From assembly GCF_910584445.1 (NCBI RefSeq), contig NZ_CAJUBO010000006.1, positions 1-64,000 on the forward strand: 64,000 nt of DNA, in the 5' to 3' direction. Shown here piece after piece: positions 50,229 to 58,940 of the stretch; the first letter of the stretch is position 1, and every line of letters begins with the position of its first letter. Source of the stretch: an uncultured Desulfovibrio sp. Lineage in GTDB: Bacteria > Desulfobacterota > Desulfovibrionia > Desulfovibrionales > Desulfovibrionaceae. Under the pieces are notes generated by a model, which did not search any database, was not told where the DNA came from, and worked only from the letters and a program-made list of their open reading frames with translations. The translations under genes were made by a program, and so were the position numbers.

Positions 50229-51119
50229 CTAGAGAGCTTGGCCCAGACAGCGCACTGCTGTAAAGAGCAAAATCGCGGCCAGCAGGTATTTCAGCATGCG
50301 CGCGGAAACGAACTTCTGACAGCGGGCGCCCAGATACATGCCGCCCATGCCCCCCACACCGAAGAGCAGACCGAGGAGCCAGTCGGGCCGCACCTCCAGG
50401 GCAGGCCAGAACGGCGCGAGCAGACTGTAAAAGCAAACGCCCGCAATGGACGTCAGAAACGTGCAGAACAGGGAGGCCCCGGACACGGCATGCACCGGCA
50501 GCCCAAAAAAGGAAATGAGGAACGGCACCATGATGGCGCCTCCGCCAATGCCGTAAATGCCGCCCACAAGCCCCACCACCAGGCTCAGCAGGGATACCGC
50601 CCGGCAGGAAACGCGAAATGTCTCCTCCCCGCTGGCAAACACGAATTCCCGCACTCCGAAATGCAGAACGCGGCAGGGCGCGGCCGTGCCGGCAGCCCCC
50701 GTGCGCGGTTTCCGGAGCCGGCGCGGGTGCCAGACGTCGAAAAGGAGGCGGCCCGCCATATACAGCAGGACCATGGCCGCGAACAGGGCGAATCGCGAGG
50801 CCTCCGGCAAAAGGGTCACGCGGATGAACGCGCCTGCAAAAACACCGGGGAGAGTGCCCAGGGCCATGAGCAGGGTGAGTGGCCCGAGGAGCCTCCCCTC
50901 GCGCCAATAGCGCCAGACCCCCGACGGGCACGCCACGATGTTGAAAACCTGGTTGGTGGCGCTCACGCCGGGATGGACGTAGCCAAGCACGTTGATCTGG
51001 AACGGCAGCAGCAGAAAGGCGCCGGAGACCCCCCCCATGGATGTCAGAAAAGAGATACAGAAAGCCGCGGCCACGGGCAGGGCGGCGGAGCATTCGACAC
51101 CGGAAACGGGAAACAGCAT
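50229..51119 (-). CDS. TauE/SafE-family membrane permease
   Basis: A 296-residue protein with about eight membrane helices in two halves. The glycine-rich repeats SFLTSMGGVSGAFLLLPFQ (first half) and VGGIYGIGGGAIMVPFLISFFGLPVHAVSGASLF (second half) are the family signature. Members export sulfite, sulfonates or organosulfur compounds; in a sulfate reducer a sulfur oxyanion is plausible but unproven. Divergent from infA. Confidence 0.9.
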   Translation of the reverse strand: MLFPVSGVECSAALPVAAAFCISFLTSMGGVSGAFLLLPFQINVLGYVHPGVSATNQVFNIVACPSGVWRYWREGRLLGPLTLLMALGTLPGVFAGAFIRVTLLPEASRFALFAAMVLLYMAGRLLFDVWHPRRLRKPRTGAAGTAAPCRVLHFGVREFVFASGEETFRVSCRAVSLLSLVVGLVGGIYGIGGGAIMVPFLISFFGLPVHAVSGASLFCTFLTSIAGVCFYSLLAPFWPALEVRPDWLLGLLFGVGGMGGMYLGARCQKFVSARMLKYLLAAILLFTAVRCLGQAL

Positions 51120-51251
51120 GGCATCTCCTTCTCAGGCATCCGGGCCGGGCGCACAAGGCCGGGACGGACAGGACCGCGGCCCTGCGGCTTGACAGTACGG
51201 CGTTTTTTTGTGCATCCTCTTGCCGCTTGAATATCTTGCAGCGGAGGCATC

Positions 51252-51470
51252 ATGGCGAAAGAAGGGTCCATTGAAGTTGACGGCGTGGTGCAGGAAGCCC
51301 TGCCCAATGCCATGTTCCGCGTGGAGCTGGAAAACGGCCACGAAGTGCTGGCCCATATTTCCGGCAAGATGCGTAAATTCTATATCCGTATCCTTCCCGG
51401 CGATCGCGTCAAGGTGGAGCTTTCGCCGTATGACCTCTCGCGCGGGCGTATCACCTATCGCATGAAGTAG
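51252..51470 (+). CDS. infA: Translation initiation factor IF-1
   Basis: A 72-residue OB-fold protein: AKEGSIEVDGVVQEALPNAM, FRVELENGHEVLAHISGKMRK and GDRVKVELSPYDLSRGRITYR. It occupies the ribosomal A site during initiation. Full length and single copy in this window; GGAGG lies before the ATG. Confidence 0.97.
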   Translation: MAKEGSIEVDGVVQEALPNAMFRVELENGHEVLAHISGKMRKFYIRILPGDRVKVELSPYDLSRGRITYRMK

Positions 51471-51641
51471 GAGGCGCATTCGCGGGCCGGCAGGATATCC
51501 GCGCCCGTGGCGCAGCAGCGGCAGAACGGCCCATCACCGTACAGCGCCCTCTTCATGTGATGGATGCCGTTCCCGTCGTTTCATCCTTTTCCTTGCGTGC
51601 ATACCCCGGCCGGCGGCCGCGTGTCCCCGCCCCGGTGGCGC

Positions 51642-52112
51642 CTACACGATCCCGATCCAGTGCAGAAGCGCCACGCACACGAGCGCCCAAAGCCCTGCCA
51701 GCACATCATCGATCATGACGCCAAAGCCGCCGGGAAGCCATGTTTCCGAAGCGCGCACAGGCCAGGGCTTGGCAATATCGAAAATGCGGAAGCAGACAAA
51801 GGCCGAAAGGATCAGCCAGAAATCAGGATGGGCGAACGGCAGCAGCACGAGCCACACACCCACGAGTTCGTCAATGACCACCTCGCCGGGGTCCTTACGG
51901 CCCAAAAGCGTTTCGGCCCGGCCGGCGGCCACGCCGCCCGCTGCAAAAAGCGCCATGAGCAAGAGCACGCGCCAGCCGAGACCGAGCGGCAAAAAACACA
52001 CCGGCGCCATCAGGCAGGCAAGCGCCGTGCCCCAGGTGCCCGGAGCACGGGGGGCAAGGCCCGCGATCCCCAGCCGACAGAACGCCAGCGTACATGAATC
52101 CTGAAACCGCAT
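51642..52112 (-). CDS. pgpA: Phosphatidylglycerophosphatase A
   Basis: A 156-residue inner-membrane phosphatase of phosphatidylglycerol synthesis. Motifs are APGTWGT near residue 22, KDPGEVVIDELVGVW and FRIFDIAKPWPV, plus GGFGVMIDDVLAG near the C-terminus; the acidic residues bind Mg2+. ATG 52112 has GGGGAGGA upstream. It converges on infA and diverges from a small hypothetical gene. Confidence 0.92.
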   Translation of the reverse strand: MRFQDSCTLAFCRLGIAGLAPRAPGTWGTALACLMAPVCFLPLGLGWRVLLLMALFAAGGVAAGRAETLLGRKDPGEVVIDELVGVWLVLLPFAHPDFWLILSAFVCFRIFDIAKPWPVRASETWLPGGFGVMIDDVLAGLWALVCVALLHWIGIV

Positions 52113-52191
52113 TCTTCCTCCCCGGCACCCGCTGCGCCCCGGGTCCGCTGCACCCGCGCTCTCGCGTGGATTGCACATCATTGAGGTTACC

Positions 52192-52575
52192 ATGGACAAG
52201 AACCAATGTGAAGTTTTCGCCCAGTTCACCTACGCCGACAGCCTGACATACGATGAACTCCTGAACGCGGAAAGCGCGCTCATGGCCCGGCTTGAGCACA
52301 TCCTTGCCGGGGCAGGCGGCCAGCACCTGGATTTCACTCCCCTTGGCGACATGCTCAGGTTCCAGTGCGCGCTTGAGACCCTTGATCCGGAAAATTTCCG
52401 GGACATAGCGTCGCACATCGCCGCGATCCTGCCCGATGGCATCAAGGGACGTCTGCTCTTTCTGGACAAGAGCCTTTCGGGGCTGCACCTGTTCTGGCTC
52501 CAGAAGGGGCAATGGCGGCAAACTCTGTGGCCGGTGCCCCAGGACGCTCCGGAGGACAGCGCCCCCTCCGCCTGA
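52192..52575 (+). CDS. Hypothetical protein
   Basis: A 127-residue soluble protein of unknown function, starting MDKNQCEVFAQFTYADSL. The core FTPLGDMLRFQCALETLD and the end LHLFWLQKGQWRQTLWPVP suggest a small alpha/beta fold. GAGGTT precedes ATG 52192; the earlier in-frame ATG at 52171 is less likely. Divergent from pgpA. Confidence 0.75.
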   Translation: MDKNQCEVFAQFTYADSLTYDELLNAESALMARLEHILAGAGGQHLDFTPLGDMLRFQCALETLDPENFRDIASHIAAILPDGIKGRLLFLDKSLSGLHLFWLQKGQWRQTLWPVPQDAPEDSAPSA

Positions 52576-52768
52576 CCCTCCCGAAAGGGGAGGCTTCTGA
52601 CAGACAGCGATACCAGGCTGAAAACTTTTCCGGCATGCGGCGGCCCGCATATCCTGCCCGCAGACGATGCTGACAGCCGAACGACCCTGCCACGGCTTGT
52701 CCGCCCGCCGCGCTTTTGCTACGCTTCGCCGATGCCGGACCGGGAGCATGGCGGCTCCCTCAGGACAT

Positions 52769-52854
52769 GCCCGGATGGTGGAACAGGCAGACACAAGAGA
52801 CTTAAAATCTCTCGGCCACAGGCCATGCGGGTTCGACCCCCGCTCCGGGCACCA
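52769..52854 (+). tRNA. tRNA-Leu (UAA)
   Basis: An 86-base tRNA with encoded CCA. Acceptor GCCCGGA pairs with TCCGGGC; the anticodon arm is AGAGA-CTTAAAA-TCTCT with anticodon TAA; a long variable arm (class II) and GCGGGTTCGACCCCCGC as T arm are present. A2451-type features are not needed: anticodon and long variable arm identify leucine. Confidence 0.97.
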
Positions 52855-52865
52855 AGGAATATCAA

Positions 52866-52890
52866 GGGCTGCGGGGAAGCAGCCCTTTTC
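52866..52890 (+). terminator. Terminator of tRNA-Leu
   Basis: GGGCTGC (52866-52872) pairs with GCAGCCC (52879-52885), followed by TTTTC. Confidence 0.88.
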
Positions 52891-52897
52891 TTCATAC

Positions 52898-52920
52898 AAA
52901 AAGCCCCGCCGAAGCGGGGC
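52898..52920 (-). terminator. Terminator of the downstream minus-strand lipoprotein gene
   Basis: On the minus strand GCCCCGC, TTCG loop, GCGGGGC, then TTTTT. It lies 33 bases after the lipoprotein stop. Confidence 0.88.
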
Positions 52921-52953
52921 ATGTTGGATATTTTCAGTACGTACCAGACCGCT

Positions 52954-53745
52954 CTAAAATGCCTGATTGCCCAAGATCCTGTCCAGAAGCGAGCTTTCGC
53001 CCCGGGGGACAGCCGTGGGATCGACCCAGCCAAGGATCACGCGCCCCATGTCCCAGGCAAGGCTGCGCGCGATCAGCCCCGAAGGGTCGGCAGGATTGCG
53101 CTCGGCGATGGAAAAAAGATAGAAATCATGCACTTTGCGGGCTTCCATGCTGCCCCCTTCGGCCAGCGACCAGATCAGGGAGCCGCTCTTCACGTCATAG
53201 ACTTCCATGGCAAGCGAAATAGAACTCTCGCCGCCGGAACCGCCATCGATGAAATGATTGATATAGCCGCCCACCAGAAGCTCGGCCCCCTGCTGCCGCG
53301 CCAGGGCCAACGCGCGCTCGCGGTCGAAGGGACCGGCCCAGGGCGCGTATTCGAGCGCCTCAAACGCCCCGAGCGAGAGCCAGACCTGCCAGACCTGCCG
53401 GGAGAGCAGATCACTGAAGCTGACGGCATTGGTGGTCTGCTGCACCATACGCAGGGGCACGAACAGGGCGCGCGGCCTGTGCCCCAGCGGGGCAATGGGC
53501 GAAACATAGGCCACGGGCGGCTGGCGGCGCACAAAATTGTCGGTCTGGATCTGGATGGGGGTGCTCAGGTCGCCGGTGAGCGTGACCGCAGAGCGGCTGT
53601 CATCAGGCGATTTCGCGCATCCCGGGGCAGTCAGCGCCACCAGCAGCGGCAAAAACGCGACAAGCGCCACCCGCGCGAGATGGCCCTTCCGTGTGGTCAT
53701 GCCGGTTCCGGCGGCAACGCCGGCGGCATTTGGCGTCGAAGTCAT
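52954..53745 (-). CDS. Lipoprotein with CsgG/TolB-N-like domain
   Basis: A 263-residue lipoprotein. The signal (ARVALVAFLPLLVALTAPGC, then AKS) is preceded by an unusually long N-terminal stretch. The body has FVPLRMVQQTTNAVSFSDLLS, ARQQGAELLVGGYINHFIDG and LAMEVYDVKSGSLIWSLAEGG, a layout typical of lipoproteins that share the CsgG/TolB-N fold (compare the extra BamA domain). ATG 53745 has AAGGGAGGG upstream; 53700 (MTTRKG) would give a more typical signal. Function unknown. Confidence 0.78.
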   Translation of the reverse strand: MTSTPNAAGVAAGTGMTTRKGHLARVALVAFLPLLVALTAPGCAKSPDDSRSAVTLTGDLSTPIQIQTDNFVRRQPPVAYVSPIAPLGHRPRALFVPLRMVQQTTNAVSFSDLLSRQVWQVWLSLGAFEALEYAPWAGPFDRERALALARQQGAELLVGGYINHFIDGGSGGESSISLAMEVYDVKSGSLIWSLAEGGSMEARKVHDFYLFSIAERNPADPSGLIARSLAWDMGRVILGWVDPTAVPRGESSLLDRILGNQAF

Positions 53746-53905
53746 GACAGTCCCTCCCTTTGCGGCCACGTCCGTTCATCCTGACGCGCAAACACGCTGC
53801 GCGTCGTGCGGCAGGGGGACGACAGCCACCGATGCCGCCGGACGCAACCGGCTGCCGGACATCATGCGATATCCATGCCAAACATTCTCTGGCAAGCGGG
53901 GCGCG

Positions 53906-54961
53906 TCAGCCCTGAAGGGCCGTCATGGCCTGCAACAGCAGCGGCCCGAAAACGAGCGCAAGGGGGACGAAACCGAACAGCGTCTGCGCCCAGTTCAGGC
54001 GCAGCGCGGCGCGGCAGCCCACCGCCAGGCAGGCAAGTCCCCAGATCATCCCCGCCAGGGAGCCGAGCGCGGGCACCACGCACAGCAATGCGGGAGCCGA
54101 ACTGTAGGCCATGATCTGAAAGATGAGGGAAAAGCTCGTGCGCTCGCGGGCCACGATGCGGTAGGCCAGAAACATGAGGGCCGTGAACACATAGAGCTGG
54201 AGCACGAGCAGACCGCAGCGCAACAGCAGGCTCAGTGCCAGATCGCTCTTGGGCGCGAGCATTTCCAGCAGTTTTGCCAGCTGCGGGTCCGTAGCCGCCG
54301 AGGGGGTGAGGGCGGAAATGAGCATCGTGCCCCAGAAGCGCTCCACAATGGTCTGGATGACGCAGATGACGAGATAAAAGATCAGGGGGCGCACCAGCGG
54401 CGCATGCGGCCGCAGCACAGCGAAAAACCGTGGCGCGGCGAACATCACCCGGAGAACGGTCTGGGAAAATGCCTGGAGCCAGCCCCCATCGCCGGGGGCC
54501 GCGTCCCACGGGTTTTCTTCCGAAATCGCGCCATCCGCCATGCCGGAAGGCTCCGGCGCCGCGTCCGCGCGGGAGAAACGCTCCGCCTCGCGGGCATAGG
54601 CGCGCCGCGCCGTCTCGCGGATATCCTCCTCTTCCTCTCCCGCCGAGGCGTTGCCATCCGCGCCATGGTCGTCCCGCGCGGACGCGCGCGCGTCCCCCGG
54701 GGAGACGTCCCGGCCGGGAATGACGGCGCCCGGCGGCAGATCTTCCCCGCGCGCCGCGCCGGAAGGCGCCCCCTGCGCGGGGCCGCGTGCCTGCGGGGCG
54801 GAATCCTGCCCCCGCGGGGGCAGGACGGTCAGCACCCCCTCCCGAACGGAAAAACGGAACCGGCACGCGCATTGAGGGCAGGTGGCAATGACCACTTCTC
54901 CGGGCAGGCGATCTTCCGGCAGCCGACGGCTGAAACCGCACTGCGGGCACACGATATCCAC
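53906..54961 (-). CDS. Zinc-ribbon and YIP1-domain membrane protein
   Basis: A 351-residue protein. The N-terminus VDIVCPQCGFSRRLPEDRL and TCPQCACRFRF form an MJ0042-type zinc ribbon. A long low-complexity linker follows (~55-160), then a five-helix YIP1-like membrane domain (from FFAVLRPHAPLVRPLIFYL to the end). The GTG at 54961 has AGAGGAGA at ideal spacing; the ATG at 55000 has its GGAGG directly against it. Such proteins are common in Desulfovibrio-like genomes but have no known role. Confidence 0.82.
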   Translation of the reverse strand: MDIVCPQCGFSRRLPEDRLPGEVVIATCPQCACRFRFSVREGVLTVLPPRGQDSAPQARGPAQGAPSGAARGEDLPPGAVIPGRDVSPGDARASARDDHGADGNASAGEEEEDIRETARRAYAREAERFSRADAAPEPSGMADGAISEENPWDAAPGDGGWLQAFSQTVLRVMFAAPRFFAVLRPHAPLVRPLIFYLVICVIQTIVERFWGTMLISALTPSAATDPQLAKLLEMLAPKSDLALSLLLRCGLLVLQLYVFTALMFLAYRIVARERTSFSLIFQIMAYSSAPALLCVVPALGSLAGMIWGLACLAVGCRAALRLNWAQTLFGFVPLALVFGPLLLQAMTALQG

Positions 54962-55102
54962 GCGTTTCTCCTCTCGCTTGTGAAACAGGCACCGCGTCAT
55001 CCTCCGCCCTTAATAGCCGCTGGCGGCAACGCTGGCAAGCCCGGAAGGGGAAGTACGCCTCCTCCCCTTGACACGTCACGCGGCGACGGGCATACTTGTC
55101 GC

Positions 55103-55225
55103 GGACAAGGGGAGTAACTGGGTCCTGGAGACCCGGACGGCGTCAACAGCATGACCTCACGGTCTGGCGTCGTCGTCGGCCACGCCGATGAGTGAGACCT
55201 TGGCAGCAATGCCGAGGTCTTTTTT
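55103..55225 (+). ncRNA. yybP-ykoY (manganese) riboswitch with overlapping terminator
   Basis: GGGGAGTA at 55109-55116 is the conserved core of this class. P1 is CAAGG (55106-55110) pairing with CCTTG (55198-55202), and GTGAGACCTTGG is the typical 3' side. The same 3' strand also starts an intrinsic terminator: AGACCT and GGCA (55195-55205) pair with TGCC and AGGTCT (55210-55220), then TTTTT. Ligand binding would keep P1 and prevent termination, so Mn2+ should turn expression on. It lies 48 bases before a CaCA-type exchanger gene. Confidence 0.88.
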
Positions 55226-55273
55226 GTTTTTGGAGCAGCTCCCGCCCCTGGTCGCCAAACGCAAGGAGAAGAT

Positions 55274-56494
55274 ATGTCCCTCCGCGCCCTCAGGCCGTTT
55301 TTTCTGGCTATCCTGCTGACAGTTCCAGGGCTTGCGCTCCGTGTCACGCATCCCGACATCTCGCCGCTCTGGACGGCGCTCCTGGCGGGAGTAGCCATCC
55401 TCGGCGCCTCCTTTTTGCTGACGTGGGCCTGCGAGGTCGCCCAGCTTGACATCCCCCAGGCCATTGCCGTGGCCGTGGTGGCGTTCATCGCCGTGCTCCC
55501 GGAATACGCCGTGGACATGTATTTCACCTGGATGGCGGGCCAGCACCCCGAAAGCGCCTACTCCCATTACGCCATCGCCAACATGACCGGCGCCAACCGG
55601 CTGCTCATCGGTGTGGGCTGGTCGGCCATCGTGCTTATTTTCGCGATGCGCTATCACAAGGGGGTGGCCCTGCCCGACGACAAGCGCACGGATGTCCTCT
55701 TTCTCGGCATGGCAACGGTGTACGCCCTCTTCATCCCTCTCAAGGGTTCGCTCACCTGGGTGGACGGCGTCATCCTGCTCTGCATCTACGCCTGGTATAT
55801 CTGGATCGTGGCGCACCGCCCCTGTGTCGATGAAGAACCGGAAGGTCCGGCCGCGGCGCTCGCCACGTTGCCCAGAAAGGGACGCCTCGCGGCCATCATT
55901 GGCCTGTTCGTCTTTGCGGCGCTTGTCATCCTCTGCAATGCGGAACCCTTCAGCGAAAGCCTTGTCGCCAGCGGCAAGCTCCTGGGCATCAATGAATTTC
56001 TGCTCGTGCAGTGGCTCGCGCCCATCGCTTCCGAAGCGCCGGAATTCATCGTGGCGCTCATGTTCGCCTTTCGGGGCAACGCCGCGCTGGCCCTGGGCAG
56101 CCTGCTTTCCTCCAAGCTCAATCAGTGGACGCTCCTCGTCGGCATGATCCCCGGGGTCTACGCCGCTTCGTCAGGCGGATTTTCTGCGCCCATAAATCTT
56201 GACAGCCACCAGTTCCAGGAAATACTACTGACAGCGGGGCAATCCCTGTTTGCCGTGGCGCTTCTGGCCGACCTGCGCCTGCGCGTTCGTGAGGCGCTTG
56301 CCCTGCTGACGCTTTTTGCGGCCCAGCTGCTTTCGCCGCTGTACGATGCACAGCTGGAAGCCTTTCTGGGGCTGGCGCACGATCCATTGCGTCTGCACAA
56401 TGTTTATGCCTGGCTCTATCTGGTCCTCGCCGTGCTCCTCCTCATCAGGCACCGGCACGGCGTATGGGAGCTTCGGCGCGGCTTCCGGGCCTGA
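55274..56494 (+). CDS. CaCA-family cation/proton or cation/Na+ exchanger, riboswitch-controlled
   Basis: A 406-residue membrane protein with ~11 helices and two alpha repeats: AVLPEYAVDMYFTWMAG with ANMTGANRLLIG, and IASEAPEFIVALMFAFRGNAALALGSLLSSKLNQWT. The paired glutamates and Asn/Ser residues are the ion site of Ca2+/cation antiporters. The second repeat reads SSKLNQ where many members have GSNIFN. A Mn2+ riboswitch in front suggests that it exports Mn2+ (or Ca2+) from the cytoplasm. AAGGAG precedes the ATG. Confidence 0.88.
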   Translation: MSLRALRPFFLAILLTVPGLALRVTHPDISPLWTALLAGVAILGASFLLTWACEVAQLDIPQAIAVAVVAFIAVLPEYAVDMYFTWMAGQHPESAYSHYAIANMTGANRLLIGVGWSAIVLIFAMRYHKGVALPDDKRTDVLFLGMATVYALFIPLKGSLTWVDGVILLCIYAWYIWIVAHRPCVDEEPEGPAAALATLPRKGRLAAIIGLFVFAALVILCNAEPFSESLVASGKLLGINEFLLVQWLAPIASEAPEFIVALMFAFRGNAALALGSLLSSKLNQWTLLVGMIPGVYAASSGGFSAPINLDSHQFQEILLTAGQSLFAVALLADLRLRVREALALLTLFAAQLLSPLYDAQLEAFLGLAHDPLRLHNVYAWLYLVLAVLLLIRHRHGVWELRRGFRA

Positions 56495-56533
56495 AGCGGC
56501 CCGCCGGGCACCCTCCAAGCATGAGGAAACGCC

Positions 56534-57547
56534 ATGCAGCGCACAGCCTTCTCCACTTTGGTGATTTTCGCAATCCTCGTGGCGGCGGCCTGTATTTTCC
56601 TTGTCCCGCGCGTGAACGCGGCGCCCCCTGAAACGCCGGCGCGGGAAGCGGGCGCCCCCGATGCGGAAAGCGCCGGCAAAGCTCCCGCAGCCGCCGACCC
56701 TGCGCCCGAAACCACAGACACCCCGAACGAGTCCGCTGTGTCCCGTATCGAAAGCATCACTCAGGAAAGTCCCGCCGCTGCGCCCGAGCCGGAAAACGCC
56801 GCGCCCGAGCAGGCCGTGTACCCCAATGTGCGGAATGTCCATATCCAGAGCGGCGGCGACGGTTCGCCCGCAGTGAGCCTGTACTATCCCGCGTTCGGGG
56901 TGGATGCCGTGGATGCCGACATCCGCGCCTGGGCCGAAGGCGTGGCACGCTCCTATGACGAAGAGGTGCGCGGCAGCATCGCCCCGGACGGCGAAAAACC
57001 GGGCAGTTACGGCATGTGGGATCTGACGGGCATCTTCAGCCTCGAGCGTCCCTCGCCGGACATCGTCAGCGTCACGTTCAACGTTTACAGCTACAGCGGC
57101 GGCGCGCACGGCAACCTCGTCATCACCTGCCGCAATTATGACCTGGCCTCGGGGCGGCGGCTGGAGTTTGCCGACCTGTTCGGGGACCCGGAAAAAGCCC
57201 TGGAACTCATGGCCGTCTGGTCGCGCGAAAGCCTGACGAAAAGCCTCGGCGACGAGGCGGATGAAGACATGATCCGCGACGGCACCGCGCCGGACCTCCG
57301 CAACTTCGGGGAGCTTTCCCTCATGCTGGGCGGCATCGGCATCCAGTTCCAGCCGTATCAGGTGGGTCCGTGGTCGGCGGGTCCACAGCAGGTGGATATG
57401 CCGCTTGCGGCCCTGGCGCCCGCCGCGCCCGAGGCGGCCATCTGGCCCGACGCGGAAAAAGCCGCCCCCCCCCGGGACGCCGACGGGACCTCTCCCGAGG
57501 CGCCGGCGCCCTCCCTGAACGGCGACGCCCCCGGTCAACGGCCGTGA
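56534..57547 (+). CDS. DUF3298-like exported protein, paralogue 1
   Basis: A 337-residue protein with an N-terminal signal or anchor (STLVIFAILVAAACIFLV). An Ala/Pro/Glu-rich linker (~30-95) leads to a domain resembling DUF4163/DUF3298 (RsiV extracellular type): SLYYPAFGVDAVDADIRAW, FNVYSYSGGAHGNLVI, LEFADLFGDPEKAL and IQFQPYQVGPWSAGPQ. The domain in RsiV binds lysozyme; here function is unknown. A second related gene follows at 57574, so this is a tandem duplication. The C-terminal tail is acidic and Pro-rich. Confidence 0.8.
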   Translation: MQRTAFSTLVIFAILVAAACIFLVPRVNAAPPETPAREAGAPDAESAGKAPAAADPAPETTDTPNESAVSRIESITQESPAAAPEPENAAPEQAVYPNVRNVHIQSGGDGSPAVSLYYPAFGVDAVDADIRAWAEGVARSYDEEVRGSIAPDGEKPGSYGMWDLTGIFSLERPSPDIVSVTFNVYSYSGGAHGNLVITCRNYDLASGRRLEFADLFGDPEKALELMAVWSRESLTKSLGDEADEDMIRDGTAPDLRNFGELSLMLGGIGIQFQPYQVGPWSAGPQQVDMPLAALAPAAPEAAIWPDAEKAAPPRDADGTSPEAPAPSLNGDAPGQRP

Positions 57548-57573
57548 CAGGCGGCGCCCGCTCCGCAAGGGTG

Positions 57574-58644
57574 ATGATCCCCATGTTCTGGACACCATGC
57601 ACGGGCACGGATGTTGCCGTTGTCCCGCACAGCCGTTCTCTCGCCAAGGGCACGGGCGCCACGGCCGCCATCAGGCGACTCCGTCGCGTCCCTCTTGCCA
57701 TGGCGGCACTGCTGCTCGCGGCGCCCGCCATCCAGTACCAGGCCGGCGAGGCCCTGGCGGGAACTCCGCGCCTGCTGGCGGCAGCCACGCCCGCCGCCTA
57801 TTCGGGGACGGCCGCCGACTCGCGGCGTCCGGCGACCCGGGAATCCGCTGCCGGGACCGTTCCCGGCGCGACCAATGGCGAACCTGGCCCCGCCGGCGAG
57901 GCTCCCGCCAGCCCGGAAGATGCCGCGGCGCAACTTTCCGGATCGCAGTGGCCGGGCGTCATCAACCATCTCCTGCAACGCCCGTTGCCCGGAAGCCCGG
58001 AAGACCCGCAGGGGGCGGATATCCACATCGACTATCCCTCTGTGGGCGCTCCGGCGGTGGATGCGGACATCCGCACCTGGGTCACGGGCATTGCCGATGC
58101 CTTCACGGCCCACCTGGACCTGAGCCGACCGTCCCTGACGGATGCCGGAGCAAGCGGTGCCGACGAAGGGAACGATGCCGACGCGGGCGCGTCCGGCCGG
58201 CCCGCGTTTGAGCTGTGGGCCTCCTACAGCATCAGCCGCCCCTCGGACGCGGCGGTGAGCATCACCTTCGAGATATGGAACTATACCGGCGCGAGCCACG
58301 GCAATCTGGACATCCTCACCCTCAATTACAGCCTTCTTACCGGGCAGCGCCTGGCGTTCATGGATCTGTTCGAAAAACCGGAGACCGCCCTTGAGCTGAT
58401 GTCCAACTGGTCGCGGAAGGAGCTGGCGCCACGGCTTGGGTCCAGCACGCGCGCCAGCATGCTGGAGGCGGGCACGGCCCCCCTGGTGGAGAATTTTTCC
58501 AGCCTGACCCTGACGCCGCAGGGGATCTGCATCAATTTTCAGCCGTTCCAGGTGGCTCCGTGGGCAGCGGGCGTCCAAAAAGTGGAAATGCCGCTGGAAG
58601 CGCTGCTTCCCGCAGCGCCGCTGCTGGCGCTCTGGGGCCGCTAG
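57574..58644 (+). CDS. DUF3298-like exported protein, paralogue 2
   Basis: A ~356-residue relative of the preceding gene. Shared blocks: IDYPSVGAPAVDADIRTW, FEIWNYTGASHGNLDI, LAFMDLFEKPETALELMSNW and INFQPFQVAPWAAGVQKVEMPL. The N-terminus has a hydrophobic segment (VPLAMAALLLAAPAIQY) after a basic stretch, so it is probably exported. The start is uncertain among GTG 57571, ATG 57574 and ATG 57583. It is 26 bases after paralogue 1 and probably in the same transcript. Confidence 0.75.
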   Translation: MIPMFWTPCTGTDVAVVPHSRSLAKGTGATAAIRRLRRVPLAMAALLLAAPAIQYQAGEALAGTPRLLAAATPAAYSGTAADSRRPATRESAAGTVPGATNGEPGPAGEAPASPEDAAAQLSGSQWPGVINHLLQRPLPGSPEDPQGADIHIDYPSVGAPAVDADIRTWVTGIADAFTAHLDLSRPSLTDAGASGADEGNDADAGASGRPAFELWASYSISRPSDAAVSITFEIWNYTGASHGNLDILTLNYSLLTGQRLAFMDLFEKPETALELMSNWSRKELAPRLGSSTRASMLEAGTAPLVENFSSLTLTPQGICINFQPFQVAPWAAGVQKVEMPLEALLPAAPLLALWGR

Positions 58645-58709
58645 CGCCCCACCGGGCTTTTCCTGGAACACATGGTATTTCAGTCGTATACCGCTTCGGG
58701 AGCCATGTC

Positions 58710-58940
58710 ATGAATACTGAAGAACTGTTGCGTCTGCTGGCCTGCCCGAAATGTCTCGGCGACCTTGCGGCGCTCGACCGCGACGGCGCCACCGCCGGAT
58801 TCGCCTGCGCCGCCTGCGGGGTGGTCTATCCGGTGAGGGACGACATCCCGGTCATGCTGGTGGAAGAGGCCATCCCCCGGGACCAGTGGGAACGCCGGCA
58901 ACAGCCCGGCGACAAAAGCGCGCGGAAAGGGGGCGCCTGA
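58710..58940 (+). CDS. Trm112/YcaR-like zinc-ribbon protein
   Basis: A 76-residue protein: LLRLLACPKCLGDLAALD and FACAACGVVYPVRDDIPVMLVEEA match the UPF0434/Trm112 family, with two CxxC pairs. Eukaryotic Trm112 activates methyltransferases; the bacterial role is not settled. Its TGA overlaps the next ATG by one base. Confidence 0.92.
   Translation: MNTEELLRLLACPKCLGDLAALDRDGATAGFACAACGVVYPVRDDIPVMLVEEAIPRDQWERRQQPGDKSARKGGA

Noticed and set aside
52769..52854. Genomic island insertion at tRNA-Leu
   Set aside because: No integrase follows, no repeat of the tRNA 3' end was noticed, and flanking genes are ordinary housekeeping genes.
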